DNA from: Segatella copri
GTDB taxonomy: Bacteria > Bacteroidota > Bacteroidia > Bacteroidales > Bacteroidaceae
DNA length: 64,000 nucleotides
Reading direction: 5' to 3'
Assembly (NCBI RefSeq): GCF_015074785.1
Contig: NZ_CP042464.1
Span: 2,167,001-2,231,000, forward strand
The translations under genes were made by a program, and so were the position numbers. The notes beneath the pieces were generated by a model. The model ran no database searches and had not been told where the DNA came from. It saw only the letters and a list, made by a program, of their open reading frames with translations. The number at the start of each line of letters is the position of its first letter. The first letter of the stretch is position 1. Positions 53,895 to 62,616 of this stretch are shown piece by piece.

Positions 53895-55475
53895 ATGAAA
53901 AAGGACGAAATTATAGTACTTTTAAAGGAACAGCTTCAGCTTGCAAACGAACAGCTTCAGCAAGCTAATGCTACGGTGAGCTCGTTGACTACACAGGTCA
54001 ACGAACTCATTGAACGTATAAAGTCATTAGAAGAACTGCTCGTCCAGAAAGGAATCGCCATTGACAAAGCGAATCGTCAGAACAAGGCACTCGGCAAGCT
54101 CGTTTCAGGCAAGAAGTCCGAACGTCAGGAAAAGAATCCACAAGACTCGATGACCCAGGAGGAATTTGACAAGAAGAAAACAGAGCAGGCCGAAAAGAGA
54201 AAGGCACGCAAAAACAACGGTGCCAAGCGTGACATGCATTACGAGATGAAAGAGGTGCATGTTACGATAGATCCAGTCATGGATGCAGGGCTTTTGAAGA
54301 CGTTGCGTCTCTTCGGAACTCGTACCTGTATACGTTACAGCATGGAACCCATCAAATTCATCAAGACCGTGTATCACATCAACACTTATACTGATGGAAG
54401 TATCATGTATCCGGGGAAAACTCCGCCGGCTCTGTTGTTGAATTCTTCCTATTCACCTTCCTTTGCAGCAGGACTCCTGCAGATGCGATACATCTATTCC
54501 ATGCCGGTAGAGCGAATCATCAAATACTTTGCCGACAATGGGTTTACGTTAAGGAAAGCTACGGCAAACAAGTTGATTGCCAGAAGTGCTGATGTACTGG
54601 AAAACTTCTATAAGGCTATCTGCCAAGTAGTGTTGCAGCAGGATTATGTCTCGGCAGACGAGACATACCATAAAGTGCTGTTAGCCAAGACAAAACCTAC
54701 AGACAAGGGGTCGAAGAAAGGCTACCTCTGGGCTGTAAGTGCGTCTAAATTGGGACTTGTCTTCTTCGTATATGAGGATGGTTCACGCTCTGAGCAGGTC
54801 ATACTTAACGTATTCTCAGATTATAAAGGTACCATACAGAGTGATGCATATGCTCCTTACCGGAAACTGGAGTCGGATGCTTATCCTGACATTATGAGAA
54901 TCGCCTGTCTACAGCATGTCAAGAGAGACTTCATCGACTGCGGCAAGGAAGACAAGGATGCTCAGGAAGTCGTAGATATCCTCAACAGATTTTATCGAGA
55001 AGACAAAAAACATAAGGTTGGGGTAAATGGATGGACCGTTGAAGGCCATCTAGTCTATCGGCAGTCATATGCACCGGACATTTTACAGGATTTATTGGAG
55101 AAACTGGAGGAAATATCTTCCAGGAAGGATTTGCTGCCCAAGTCTACCTTGGCGCAGGCGGTCGGTTATGCCCTTAATGAATATAATGCCATTTGTGACA
55201 TCTTCAAAAGAGGTGATACGGCTCTCGATAACAACTATATTGAGAGAATCCAGAGGTACATATCACTATCAAGAAGAAACTCAATGTTCTTTGGTTCGCA
55301 CGAAGGAGCAAGCCGGGCGGCTATCCTATATTCCATCGCCATCTCATGCAGGCTGAATGGCATTAATCTGTTTGAATACATATGCGACGTAATAGAAAAG
55401 ACTGCAGAATGGCAACCCAATACCCCATTGAAAAAATATAGAGACTTACTTCCTGACCGATGGAAAAAGCAGTAA
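53895..55475 (+). CDS. IS66 transposase TnpC, DDE type
   Basis: The 526-residue protein has an N-terminal coiled coil (1-60), a basic zinc-less region, and a DDE domain with YVSADETYHKVL, TIQSDAYAPYRKL and, near the C-terminal end, NNYIERIQRYISLSRRNSMFFGSHEGASRAA. The C-terminal helix pattern is that of the Tnp_IS66_C domain. It has a TACCTTTG -7 box (53882-53889) 6 bp before ATG. A terminator (55468-55480/55494-55506) follows. Intact. Confidence 0.93.
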   Translation: MKKDEIIVLLKEQLQLANEQLQQANATVSSLTTQVNELIERIKSLEELLVQKGIAIDKANRQNKALGKLVSGKKSERQEKNPQDSMTQEEFDKKKTEQAEKRKARKNNGAKRDMHYEMKEVHVTIDPVMDAGLLKTLRLFGTRTCIRYSMEPIKFIKTVYHINTYTDGSIMYPGKTPPALLLNSSYSPSFAAGLLQMRYIYSMPVERIIKYFADNGFTLRKATANKLIARSADVLENFYKAICQVVLQQDYVSADETYHKVLLAKTKPTDKGSKKGYLWAVSASKLGLVFFVYEDGSRSEQVILNVFSDYKGTIQSDAYAPYRKLESDAYPDIMRIACLQHVKRDFIDCGKEDKDAQEVVDILNRFYREDKKHKVGVNGWTVEGHLVYRQSYAPDILQDLLEKLEEISSRKDLLPKSTLAQAVGYALNEYNAICDIFKRGDTALDNNYIERIQRYISLSRRNSMFFGSHEGASRAAILYSIAISCRLNGINLFEYICDVIEKTAEWQPNTPLKKYRDLLPDRWKKQ

Positions 55476-55512
55476 CAGCATTAGTTTAATCAGCTGTTAC
55501 TGCTTTTTTTTG
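55468..55512 (+). terminator. Terminator of IS66 tnpC
   Basis: AAGCAGTAACAGC pairs with GCTGTTACTGCTT as a perfect 13-bp stem, followed by T8. It spans the tnpC stop and lies against the end of the opposite helicase gene. Confidence 0.9.
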
Positions 55513-56788
55513 AATTATGCAAGGTATAAACGCGGAGACGCTTACGCTTGTCCCTCGTTACAGTGTAGAACCTGCCCACACGTTTTGTTGGCGAGTAGTG
55601 ACCGCTGCTGTTGTAGTTGTACTCGTATGAGGTGTAGGTGAGGGCGTTCTCTGAAGGTTGCAGCTTCCAACAGTCCTGCACTATCTTTCGCACAAGGTGC
55701 TTCTCCGCTTTCACGTGGTTGCATTGCAACAAGGCGATTGCATCATTGAGGCAGAATTGCAAACTGTCGGTTTGGGTGTTCTCCATGACCTCAAGGAACA
55801 GCTCCGACATTTCCACTTCAAGCCTGTTGCGGTTGCAGCGTATGATTCTTCTCAGTACATCGGTAGCTATCTGTTCGGGGGCGAACCACATACGGCTCTT
55901 GTGCTCGGTGGACAGCGTTCTGCCTTGCAAATGGAACAGAAAAGCAGGTATCTCAGCCTTTAGTTTCTCCAAGAAGTTGGTATCATCCGCTTGCAGCGAT
56001 GAAATCTTCCTCACCCAATATCGGGTCTCTCCCTCGTCAATGATGACAGGCAAGGACTCGTTGTTGGAACATAACACGAACTTGGCAAAGAAAGAAATTT
56101 CATTTCTGTCCTTGCCCTTGGCTTCCACCTTGTACGAGAGGGTGGTGCTGAGGTTCTTCAACCGCTCGGAATCCTCCCTGCGACTGAGCAACACCTCGTC
56201 CACGACAATTAGCAGCTTGCCAGCCCAATCGGAATTGAACTGACTGCGGAAGTCCTCGTTGGTGTTGAATGTCACGTTATCTTGGAACAACGCTTTCAGA
56301 AAGTTCAAGAACGTGGTCTTGCCTGTGTTCCTCTCCTCTGATACGAGCAGCAGAATGGGCAACTTCTGCACAGGTCTGAGATAGAGCAGTTGCAGGTAGT
56401 CCATGCCAAGCTCATATTGCTCACCGAAGATGTGACTAACCAACTTCTTGATATTTGGGAAGTCCCCTTGCATCGGCTTATGTCCTATCGGCTCGTATAG
56501 GTTGAGGAAACCGTCTATCACCGTGCGGTGGTTCACATGCTCGGGAACGGTGCAGAAGCCGTCATACTTGTGAACGTACTTGATGAACTCCTTGCCGTAG
56601 TCCTGACGCAAGGTCTCCATGTTCCATGGGATGCGCTTTCTTACCTTTCCTCCATTGATGGTAGGTTGGTCAACCACCTTGTACAAGGTTGTGCCAACAC
56701 GGATGAACACCTCGTTTGTCGGAGGTGCAGCCTGTGGCTTTGCATTTGCCACGCCTACAAGCTGATTGTTGTCGTTTGTCTTGCTCAT
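55490..56788 (-). CDS. Element helicase of SF3/VapE-like type
   Basis: The 432-residue protein has a P-loop ATPase core of the superfamily 3 type used for replication of mobile elements: Walker A SEERNTGKTTF (150-160), Walker B LLIVVDEVLLSR near 190, and an Asn/Ser pair in FVLCSNNESLPV. It likely unwinds the element's DNA, with the primase encoded at 51718. The IS66 insertion lies right after its stop codon, so its end was little harmed (C terminus LHNSKKSSNS). Complete. Confidence 0.8.
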   Translation of the reverse strand: MSKTNDNNQLVGVANAKPQAAPPTNEVFIRVGTTLYKVVDQPTINGGKVRKRIPWNMETLRQDYGKEFIKYVHKYDGFCTVPEHVNHRTVIDGFLNLYEPIGHKPMQGDFPNIKKLVSHIFGEQYELGMDYLQLLYLRPVQKLPILLLVSEERNTGKTTFLNFLKALFQDNVTFNTNEDFRSQFNSDWAGKLLIVVDEVLLSRREDSERLKNLSTTLSYKVEAKGKDRNEISFFAKFVLCSNNESLPVIIDEGETRYWVRKISSLQADDTNFLEKLKAEIPAFLFHLQGRTLSTEHKSRMWFAPEQIATDVLRRIIRCNRNRLEVEMSELFLEVMENTQTDSLQFCLNDAIALLQCNHVKAEKHLVRKIVQDCWKLQPSENALTYTSYEYNYNSSGHYSPTKRVGRFYTVTRDKRKRLRVYTLHNSKKSSNS

Positions 56789-56822
56789 AATCTAACCTTT
56801 GTGAGTTGATAAATTAAAGTTG

Positions 56823-56852
56823 CAAAGGTAAGGGTGGAAAATCAAAACGCAA
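56823..56852 (-). promoter_or_regulatory. Promoter of the element helicase gene, with box shared with the integrase promoter
   Basis: On the minus strand: -7 TACCTTTG at 56830-56823 and -33 TTG at 56852-56850 (19 nt). The 80-bp upstream stretch (56821-56900) aligns with 61034-61113 without gaps, including CGCAGAATGG and TGTTAAAA. Confidence 0.75.
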
Positions 56853-57022
56853 AACACAAACTTGCGCAGAATGGAGAAGTTTGCACCGGCAATGTTAAAA
56901 GATTGGAAATCAAGGTGCTTGATGTAGGCTTTCGGGATAAAATAAAACGAAAAAATCCCAAAGAAAGGCTTCCTTGTAAACCTTTCCTCGGGATGAACAA
57001 AAAGTAATTTTACATTATACTT

Positions 57023-57776
57023 TTACTTGTCTGGTTCTAATTCTTCTACTGCATAAATGGCATGTAGTTCAACTTTCTTAATCTTAGGATATGCCGTTTT
57101 ATAATAATCTGTCACATCTTTGACTATACTTTCTTGGTCATAGTAAAATGTAGCCAAAACGACTTCCGTATAATTACCAATAGGTAATAAATGCCAAACT
57201 TCGGAGTTATCGGCATTTGGCTGAATCTTAAGAATTCCATCCATGCGGACATTTCCTTTATCATCTGTAATGGTTAGTCTCTTGGTTACATAAGAGCCGA
57301 AAGGAATATAATCACGAGTACGTATTGTATAATATTTATTGTATGAGTCTTTCTCTATGGCATCAGCTGCAATAGTTGCAGAATCCTCAGAAGAAACACC
57401 TTCAACAAAACATTTTCTATCTACCACATACATTGTTCTACTAAGTTCCCAAAGAGCCGTCCAATCTTTTACTTCAACCTTTAATACAGCAGTATTTCCA
57501 TCGGAATCGGTTATGGTGATAGTGGTATTTCCTACAGAAACACCACTTACATAGATTTCTTTCTCTGCTTCATTTGTTGAGCACGAGACTTTGGCTATAC
57601 TTTCATCGGAAGATGTTGCTGATATTTTGCCTTTAGCTCCATTTACATTAACTTTGCTGCTACTTTCCGTATAGGTGGTAAGAGAGGTAATCACAATCTT
57701 TTTACCAGTATTTATGTCACCAATGATTTCGTCTTGTGTGAGTTGAAGACCAGAGTCATCATCACCGCAGCTTGCC
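57023..57776 (-). pseudogene. Lipoprotein gene split by IS4 insertion (main part)
   Basis: The 3' part codes for about 251 residues that start at the lipobox LASCGDDD and run through an Ig-like/Big-type domain (GKISATSSDESIAKVS, GNTTITITDSDGNTAVLKVEV) and a C-terminal beta domain. The signal peptide is at 59165-59211 on the other side of the IS4 element. Removing the IS and one copy of AAAGAT joins them in frame: MKIKMILIALTALLSLASC followed by GDDD, 266 residues in all. So the reading frame is interrupted inside the signal peptide codons, and the exported form cannot be made from this part. Confidence 0.9.
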
Positions 57777-57782
57777 AAAGAT

Positions 57783-59164
57783 CAATACTCTGTTAATTCT
57801 TATGTAATCGATTGAAAATGAGAGAGTTAATTAACGTAATATAACTAATAAAATTTGGTTAAGTGGCTGATTATCAGTAACTTTATAGTTCTCTAAGCTC
57901 AAAGTTATATGACATCAGAACCACTCAACCAATATACGGAAATATGCAGAGATGCTATCAAAAGTTCATCTGCAAAGTTAAGCAAAACTTTCGAGAGTCT
58001 ACTCTTGGAAATACTTTTATTGTACATGACGATACAAAGAAAGATAAATTTCACTCAAATGGAGCGTTACGGCACCCATTGTGAGCAGACCTACAGAACG
58101 AACTTCAACCGTGGTCGTGCTAAATGCATAGACTGGGTGAAGTTCAACCTTGCCCTATGCCGACGTTACTTGAATATGGATGGTCTATTGGCTATAGCCA
58201 TCGATCCGAGCTACATCAGCAAGTCGGGTAAGAAGACTCCGCATATCGGTACTTTCTGGTCCGGTTGTGCAAGTTCCATGAAGCATGGGCTTGAAATCAT
58301 GGGGCTTGCACTTGTCGATGTCCATGCCAACAGTTGCATGATGCTGCGCGCCCATCAGACTCCATCTACTGGAGAATTGAAAATGCGTAACATGACTCTC
58401 GTGCAACATTACATAGCGGTCATCAAGCGTTATAAGAAGGATTTGTTGAAGGTCACCGATATTGTTGTCGCTGACGCTTTCTTCTCTATCCGTCCGTTTG
58501 TGGACGGAATCAAAGAGTGCGGTTTCCATCTTGTCAGCCGCTTCAGGGATACTGCGAGCCTATATTATGTGTATACGGGACCTCGTTCCAATAAGCCTGG
58601 ACGTCCCAAGACACTTGACGGAAAAATCAACTACAAGAAACTTGACCTCACACGTATGGCAGAGTTGCATATTGAAGGACTTGAAGGCACAGCCTACACA
58701 CTCATAGCCTATTCAAAGGCATTGAAGCAGAAAGTGCGCCTTGTCATTTGGGTTATGCCGAACGGAAAACACAAGCTTTTCTTCTCAACAAAGACATCCA
58801 TGTCGGGTGAGGAAGTGTTGCGCACATACCGCTCAAGATTCCAAATAGAGTTTTGTTTTCGCGATGCAAAGCAATATACTGGTCTTACGCATTGCCAAGC
58901 AAGACACAAGAACCAGTTGGACTTTTCCTATAATGCATCATTCGCATCACAGAATGTTGCGAAAGTGATGATGAAGGAAAATGAATTGCCGTATTCCATG
59001 GCTTCTTTCAAGGAGATTATGGCAAGCACATACATCGCTAAATTAATTTTCAACAAGTGTCGGAGAATACCGAACCGAAAGTTAATTAGTCATACTATCA
59101 AAGAACTCTTTGGCTGGCAACGTAAAGCTGCTTAGCCATTATCTCAAATTTTAACGAACTATTG
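57783..59164 (+). mobile_element. IS4-family insertion sequence, 1382 bp
   Basis: Ends CAATACTCTGTTAATT (left) and, reverse complemented, CAATAGTTCGTTAAAA (right) match at 12 of 16 positions. AAAGAT flanks both ends (57777-57782 and 59165-59170) as a 6-bp target duplication. One transposase gene inside. Confidence 0.9.
57909..59135 (+). CDS. IS4-family transposase
   Basis: The 408-residue enzyme has Asp99 (AIAIDPSYIS), Asp189 (IVVADAFFS) and the IS4 signature Y-x2-R-x3-E-x6-K at Tyr307, Arg310, Glu314 and Lys321 (TYRSRFQIEFCFRDAK). It starts at ATG 57909 and is complete. It can explain the interruption of the neighbouring lipoprotein gene. Confidence 0.93.
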   Translation: MTSEPLNQYTEICRDAIKSSSAKLSKTFESLLLEILLLYMTIQRKINFTQMERYGTHCEQTYRTNFNRGRAKCIDWVKFNLALCRRYLNMDGLLAIAIDPSYISKSGKKTPHIGTFWSGCASSMKHGLEIMGLALVDVHANSCMMLRAHQTPSTGELKMRNMTLVQHYIAVIKRYKKDLLKVTDIVVADAFFSIRPFVDGIKECGFHLVSRFRDTASLYYVYTGPRSNKPGRPKTLDGKINYKKLDLTRMAELHIEGLEGTAYTLIAYSKALKQKVRLVIWVMPNGKHKLFFSTKTSMSGEEVLRTYRSRFQIEFCFRDAKQYTGLTHCQARHKNQLDFSYNASFASQNVAKVMMKENELPYSMASFKEIMASTYIAKLIFNKCRRIPNRKLISHTIKELFGWQRKAA

Positions 59165-59211
59165 AAAGATAGCAAAGCGGTTAATGCAATAAGAATCATT
59201 TTAATTTTCAT
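59165..59211 (-). pseudogene. Signal-peptide part of the interrupted lipoprotein gene
   Basis: ATG 59211 opens MKIKMILIALTALLS and then runs into IS4 sequence. Joined to 57776 it continues in frame as LASCGDDD. Confidence 0.85.
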
Positions 59212-59334
59212 ACATTTCTTCAATATTAAAGGGTTACACTTATATCTAATAAACGCAGACCGTATCAAAAACTTGCATGAGATTTCATATTTTTCTTCAT
59301 GCGCAATATAAATCACCCTATCAAGAATTTTGTG

Positions 59335-59393
59335 AATCAATAAATCTATACGACAGTAAATCAGTAAATCAATAAGTCAATACGACAGTGAAT
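59335..59393. repeat. Two 27-bp direct repeats 32 bp apart upstream of the integrase operon's end
   Basis: AATCAATAA-(A/G)-TC-(T/A)-ATACGACAGT-(A/G)-AAT (roughly) occurs at 59335-59361 and 59367-59393. It lies in the gap between the IS4-split lipoprotein gene and the small gene after the integrase gene. Confidence 0.6.
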
Positions 59394-59420
59394 ATCCAAG
59401 CGTCAAAGATGCGACCATTC

Positions 59421-59792
59421 TCAACTAAAAGCATTTGTCCCTCCGTAGATTTGCAGGACAATGGCTATTTTCTCTTTTGCTCCGTACAGCCTCTTGGTGA
59501 TGTCATCACGAAGTTGCGCTGCACCATTGGAGTTTAGACGGAAGCAAATGGCAACAACCATAGGGAATCCATACAATGTTTGCCAAACATCTTTGGAAAG
59601 TTTTTGCCTCTTTTGGACTTCCGACATCAACAACATACCTTCTTTATATATGGCTCTTATCACGGCTTTGAGCTTCGGGGTTGTGACATAAAGCATATCT
59701 ACCAACTCATTTTCACTCATCCACAAGTCCTCCACATTGGACGGAATGGAAAGCTTTCCATTTCCGTCCACGGTGATTACAGTCCTTTTCAT
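59421..59792 (-). CDS. Uncharacterised protein co-encoded with the integrase
   Basis: The 123-residue protein (MKRTVITVDGNGKLSIPSNVEDLWMSENELVDMLYVTTPKLKAVIRAIYKEG) overlaps the integrase stop by four bases (ATGA), so both are translated from one message. It has an HTH-like helix pair around 25-60 (SENELVDMLYVTTPKLKAVIRAI) and ends GGTNAFS. Proteins of this type follow integrase genes on many Bacteroidales mobilizable elements; whether it is an excision factor is unknown. No membrane segment. Confidence 0.7.
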   Translation of the reverse strand: MKRTVITVDGNGKLSIPSNVEDLWMSENELVDMLYVTTPKLKAVIRAIYKEGMLLMSEVQKRQKLSKDVWQTLYGFPMVVAICFRLNSNGAAQLRDDITKRLYGAKEKIAIVLQIYGGTNAFS

Positions 59793-61012
59793 GCCATCCC
59801 TCCCATTGCAGGCAAATGCCCCTTGATTCGACTTTCAAAGACTGATATGTCATGGTCAAGTTTGGTGCTTGTCACCTTGGCATATATCTGTGTTGTTGTG
59901 ATGTTCGTGTGACCAAGAATCTTGCTCACGCTCTCTATTGGCATACCATACTCCAATGCTAAAACTGCCCAACTATGACGTGAGACATGAAATGATACAT
60001 GCTTCTTTATACCACACATTGCAGCAACTTTCTTGATGCGCTTGTTGATGCTGTCAAGGTTGCCAATGTTGAACAAGTGATTACCCTTTCTGAAAGATTT
60101 GTATCTCTCAACTATCTGCATGGGAATATCCATCAGCTTGATTTGGAACGGCACACCTGTCTTCTGACGCTTGGACACAATCCAAGGAGAACCGTTTACC
60201 ATGCTGATGTTGTCCTCTGTAAGATTCTTGATGTCGATAAAAGATATACCTGTCCAACAGCCAAAGACGAAGAGGTCTCTTGCAAATGCCATGTTGGGGT
60301 CTTCCAACTTTATTTCAGTCATGGCGGTAAGCTCGTCCAAGGTCAAGAACTCACGTTCCTTGTGGTCTGGGTCAACATGGTACATGGCAAAAGGGTTTCT
60401 CGGTATCTTGCCATTGTAGTGTGCTGCTGTGACAATATGTTTCAGAGGTATGGAGTAAATCCAGATGGAGGACTGCGCAAGTCCGACAATATTCTTTAAG
60501 TACAAGCAATAGTCACGGATGAACTCTTCGGTAAGCTCATTCATGGACATATCGCTTCGCTTGTACTGATACTTGATGAACTCGGCAACGTACTTTCTCA
60601 CCACAAGATACTTGTTGTACGTGTTCTTGGCTCTGTCCTTGCCTACACGCTTGGCAAACGCAGCGTTCTCCTTGTCAAAAGCTCTAAGCAAAGTCTCGTA
60701 CTCCGTACCTATGCCTTGGTATGCGTTTCTCACCATTTCTGCGGTAACGAACGCCTCACGGTCGGAAAGTCGTTGGTAATGCTTGGCGATTTGAGCTTTG
60801 ATGTTGTCAAGCGCAAAATTCACTTCCTTGGCTTCCTTGCTTTTGCCGATGGCTCTGTTGCCTTTGGCATCCCAGATAGCCTTGGTCACGCTCTGCTTGC
60901 AACTGAACTGTGCGATAGTTCCGTTGATTGTCACTCGTCCCATAATAGGGACAATTCCGTTTCTCTCCTTGCTTCCATTTACATAGAAGACTGTCTTGAA
61001 AGTGCATCTCAT
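59789..61012 (-). CDS. Tyrosine-type site-specific integrase
   Basis: The 407-residue protein has an Arm-DNA-binding region (1-85, FKTVFYVNGSKERNGIVPI), a SAM-like core-binding domain (110-215) and a catalytic domain with His342-x2-Arg345 (HVSRH), His368 (LGHTNITTT) and nucleophile Tyr377 (QIYAKV). The position of the first catalytic Arg has GCWTGISFIDIKNL, without Arg, as is known in Bacteroides integrases of the IntDOT type. It is the integrase of the mobilizable element whose mob and replication genes lie at 50.2-56.8 kb. Element att sites were not found. Promoter at 61036-61065. Confidence 0.92.
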   Translation of the reverse strand: MRCTFKTVFYVNGSKERNGIVPIMGRVTINGTIAQFSCKQSVTKAIWDAKGNRAIGKSKEAKEVNFALDNIKAQIAKHYQRLSDREAFVTAEMVRNAYQGIGTEYETLLRAFDKENAAFAKRVGKDRAKNTYNKYLVVRKYVAEFIKYQYKRSDMSMNELTEEFIRDYCLYLKNIVGLAQSSIWIYSIPLKHIVTAAHYNGKIPRNPFAMYHVDPDHKEREFLTLDELTAMTEIKLEDPNMAFARDLFVFGCWTGISFIDIKNLTEDNISMVNGSPWIVSKRQKTGVPFQIKLMDIPMQIVERYKSFRKGNHLFNIGNLDSINKRIKKVAAMCGIKKHVSFHVSRHSWAVLALEYGMPIESVSKILGHTNITTTQIYAKVTSTKLDHDISVFESRIKGHLPAMGGMA

Positions 61013-61035
61013 AATTCTTACTTTTTTGTTCGGTG

Positions 61036-61065
61036 CAAAATTAAACTATGAGAGCTGCATGGCAA
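61036..61065 (-). promoter_or_regulatory. Integrase promoter, sharing an upstream box with the helicase promoter
   Basis: On the minus strand -7 TAATTTTG (61043-61036) and -33 TTG (61065-61063), 19 nt apart, 22 bp before the integrase ATG. Upstream lies ACGCAGAATGG (61078-61088), shared with 56864-56874. Confidence 0.75.
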
Positions 61066-61112
61066 AATCAAAACTTACGCAGAATGGGGAAATATGAACC
61101 GTCACCGTTAAA

Positions 61113-61584
61113 AATGCTTATTAGGGCGTTTCTGCGAGGTAATGATTTGAAAGCGTTTCTATTTCCTCAATCTGCGTTTTCCGCATTTCCTTGTCTGTGC
61201 CACTTAAAGCCAACGGCTGCCACAACCACTTGAAACTCAAAATAAAAGCATCATTCTGCTATTTTTTGCTTTTTTAGGCGTTATTTTCATTAAAAAAGTT
61301 TGTCGATTACAAAAAAAATCCTTATATTTGCAGCCAAATTGCAATTTAACTTCTAATATTAAAGCGTATGATGTGGAGCACATATAAAAGATTTTTTTTA
61401 AGAGGAGCTCAAACTTCATTATGGATACGTCATTAAAAATTTTAAATATGAAAATAAATAGCATAATACTGGGAGCATACTATAGCTGCCAGGCAAATAA
61501 TTATGCAGATATGAAAGTTTGCATAAACACCTATTTCGTGAATACGAACAGAAATATTTCATTAAAATAAAAAAAATACTCGAT
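61113..61584 (+). other. Gap with promoter and possible micro-ORFs before the lipoprotein gene
   Basis: TATATTTG at 61324-61331 is a -7 box. Two short frames follow: 61369-61437 (MMWSTYKRFFLRGAQTSLWI-type, 22 residues) and 61421-61570 (49 residues, with SIILGAYYSC and NTYFVNTN). Both may be remnants; neither is recognised. Confidence 0.35.
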
Positions 61585-62223
61585 ATGTATAACAAAATTA
61601 TCTTCATTATGATGTTATTACTTATGATTTCGTGCAATTCGAAGCAGAAACGAAATCATAAAAACTCAATAGAGATTAAAGAACAATTAGGACAATCATC
61701 TTATCCTTTTATAAAAAGTATGGAGTATCATGCCTATATACAAGATAATGAGGCTATCCCTGTTATAGAAATCCAAATCACTGAAAAAGGAAACTTCTCT
61801 ATCTTTGTAAAATATCAAACTAATAAAAAATATTCGAAACTTAGTTATAAAGAGACTTTGGATTTTTTGTCCACCGTCATAGAAAAACAAAATAAAGAAA
61901 ATATTCCCCTCTCTAGGCTTCAACAAATATTTATAAGAACAGAAATGTGGAATGAAAATTCCATCTATACTTCTATGGAGGAATACAGGAACATAAACAT
62001 TCCACATGGCGAATATTTTAACAAAAAAGCGAAGGAAAGCCGTATAGTTTCAGACATCACAAAAATACTATCCAGATATAACTTAAAGATTGGAAGTCTC
62101 TCATACGAAGGTCTGCTACCGCTAGACGGAAAAGTCATTAAAGAAATAAATAAAAATATAGAATTAAATACGTCAGAAGCTTACCTTACAGGGAATTTAG
62201 TTTTAGATATTGCAAACCAATAG
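61585..62223 (+). CDS. Lipoprotein of unknown function beside a DUF2019-like gene
   Basis: From ATG 61585 (MYNKIIFIMMLLLMISCNSKQ) the protein has 212 residues. The lipobox MISC gives Cys17; the body is Lys/Asn/Ile rich and shows no named domain (YPFIKSMEYHAYIQ, VIEIQITEKGNFSIFVKYQ, SYKETLDFLSTVIEKQNKEN). The gene is 2 bp before the next gene, so both are co-transcribed. AT content is clearly above the neighbours, which suggests recent transfer. Role as immunity protein or toxin partner is only suggested by its neighbour. Confidence 0.65.
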   Translation: MYNKIIFIMMLLLMISCNSKQKRNHKNSIEIKEQLGQSSYPFIKSMEYHAYIQDNEAIPVIEIQITEKGNFSIFVKYQTNKKYSKLSYKETLDFLSTVIEKQNKENIPLSRLQQIFIRTEMWNENSIYTSMEEYRNINIPHGEYFNKKAKESRIVSDITKILSRYNLKIGSLSYEGLLPLDGKVIKEINKNIELNTSEAYLTGNLVLDIANQ

Positions 62224-62225
62224 TT

Positions 62226-62567
62226 ATGAAAATCAAGAATTTAGAAGAAGCATTAATCTGTTTTAAAGAAAATGCAATCATTCATGGGGAATGTACGCAA
62301 AATGGAGACTACAAACGTGGTAACAAAAGCCACAAAAATATAATAAATGCCATCAAGTACATTTCTGCAGAACATAAATATGAAATTTTAGAACCTCTTT
62401 TGGAAGATAACAATCTTTCTGTAAGAATATGGGCAGCTTATGCACTATTGCACGTTAATACTCCAAAAGCAGTAAAAGCATTGAAAGAAATTGTTAAGAA
62501 TGACAGTGGAATTATGGGGTTCAATGCAGAAATGACATTAGATGAATTCAAGAAAGGCAACATTTAA
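62226..62567 (+). CDS. DUF2019-like HEAT-repeat protein, putative immunity protein
   Basis: The 113-residue protein has two or three short helical repeats (YILEPLLEDNNLSVRIWAAYALLHVNTPKAVKALKEIV-type), as DUF2019 proteins do; the family is predicted to protect against polymorphic toxins. It starts two bases after the lipoprotein gene. No toxin is found nearby, so it would be an orphan immunity gene. High AT content as in its neighbour. Assignment is by resemblance only. Confidence 0.6.
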   Translation: MKIKNLEEALICFKENAIIHGECTQNGDYKRGNKSHKNIINAIKYISAEHKYEILEPLLEDNNLSVRIWAAYALLHVNTPKAVKALKEIVKNDSGIMGFNAEMTLDEFKKGNI

Positions 62568-62616
62568 CCTGCATATTTCATTCTCACCTAATTATACAAG
62601 TGCAAAGATTTGCCAG

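Larger units (their letters stand above)
52970..55513 (+). mobile_element. IS66-family insertion sequence
   Basis: Three genes tnpA, tnpB and tnpC in the standard IS66 order lie between the primase and helicase genes of the element. Ends are approximate: GTAAGCGG at 52970 on the left resembles IS66 ends (GTAA start), and the right part finishes around the terminator at 55468-55512. I could not find an 8-bp target duplication. Confidence 0.7.

Noticed and set aside
50040..61330. Attachment-site repeats for the mobilizable element
   Set aside because: I compared both edges by eye and saw no convincing direct repeat; not reported as a feature.
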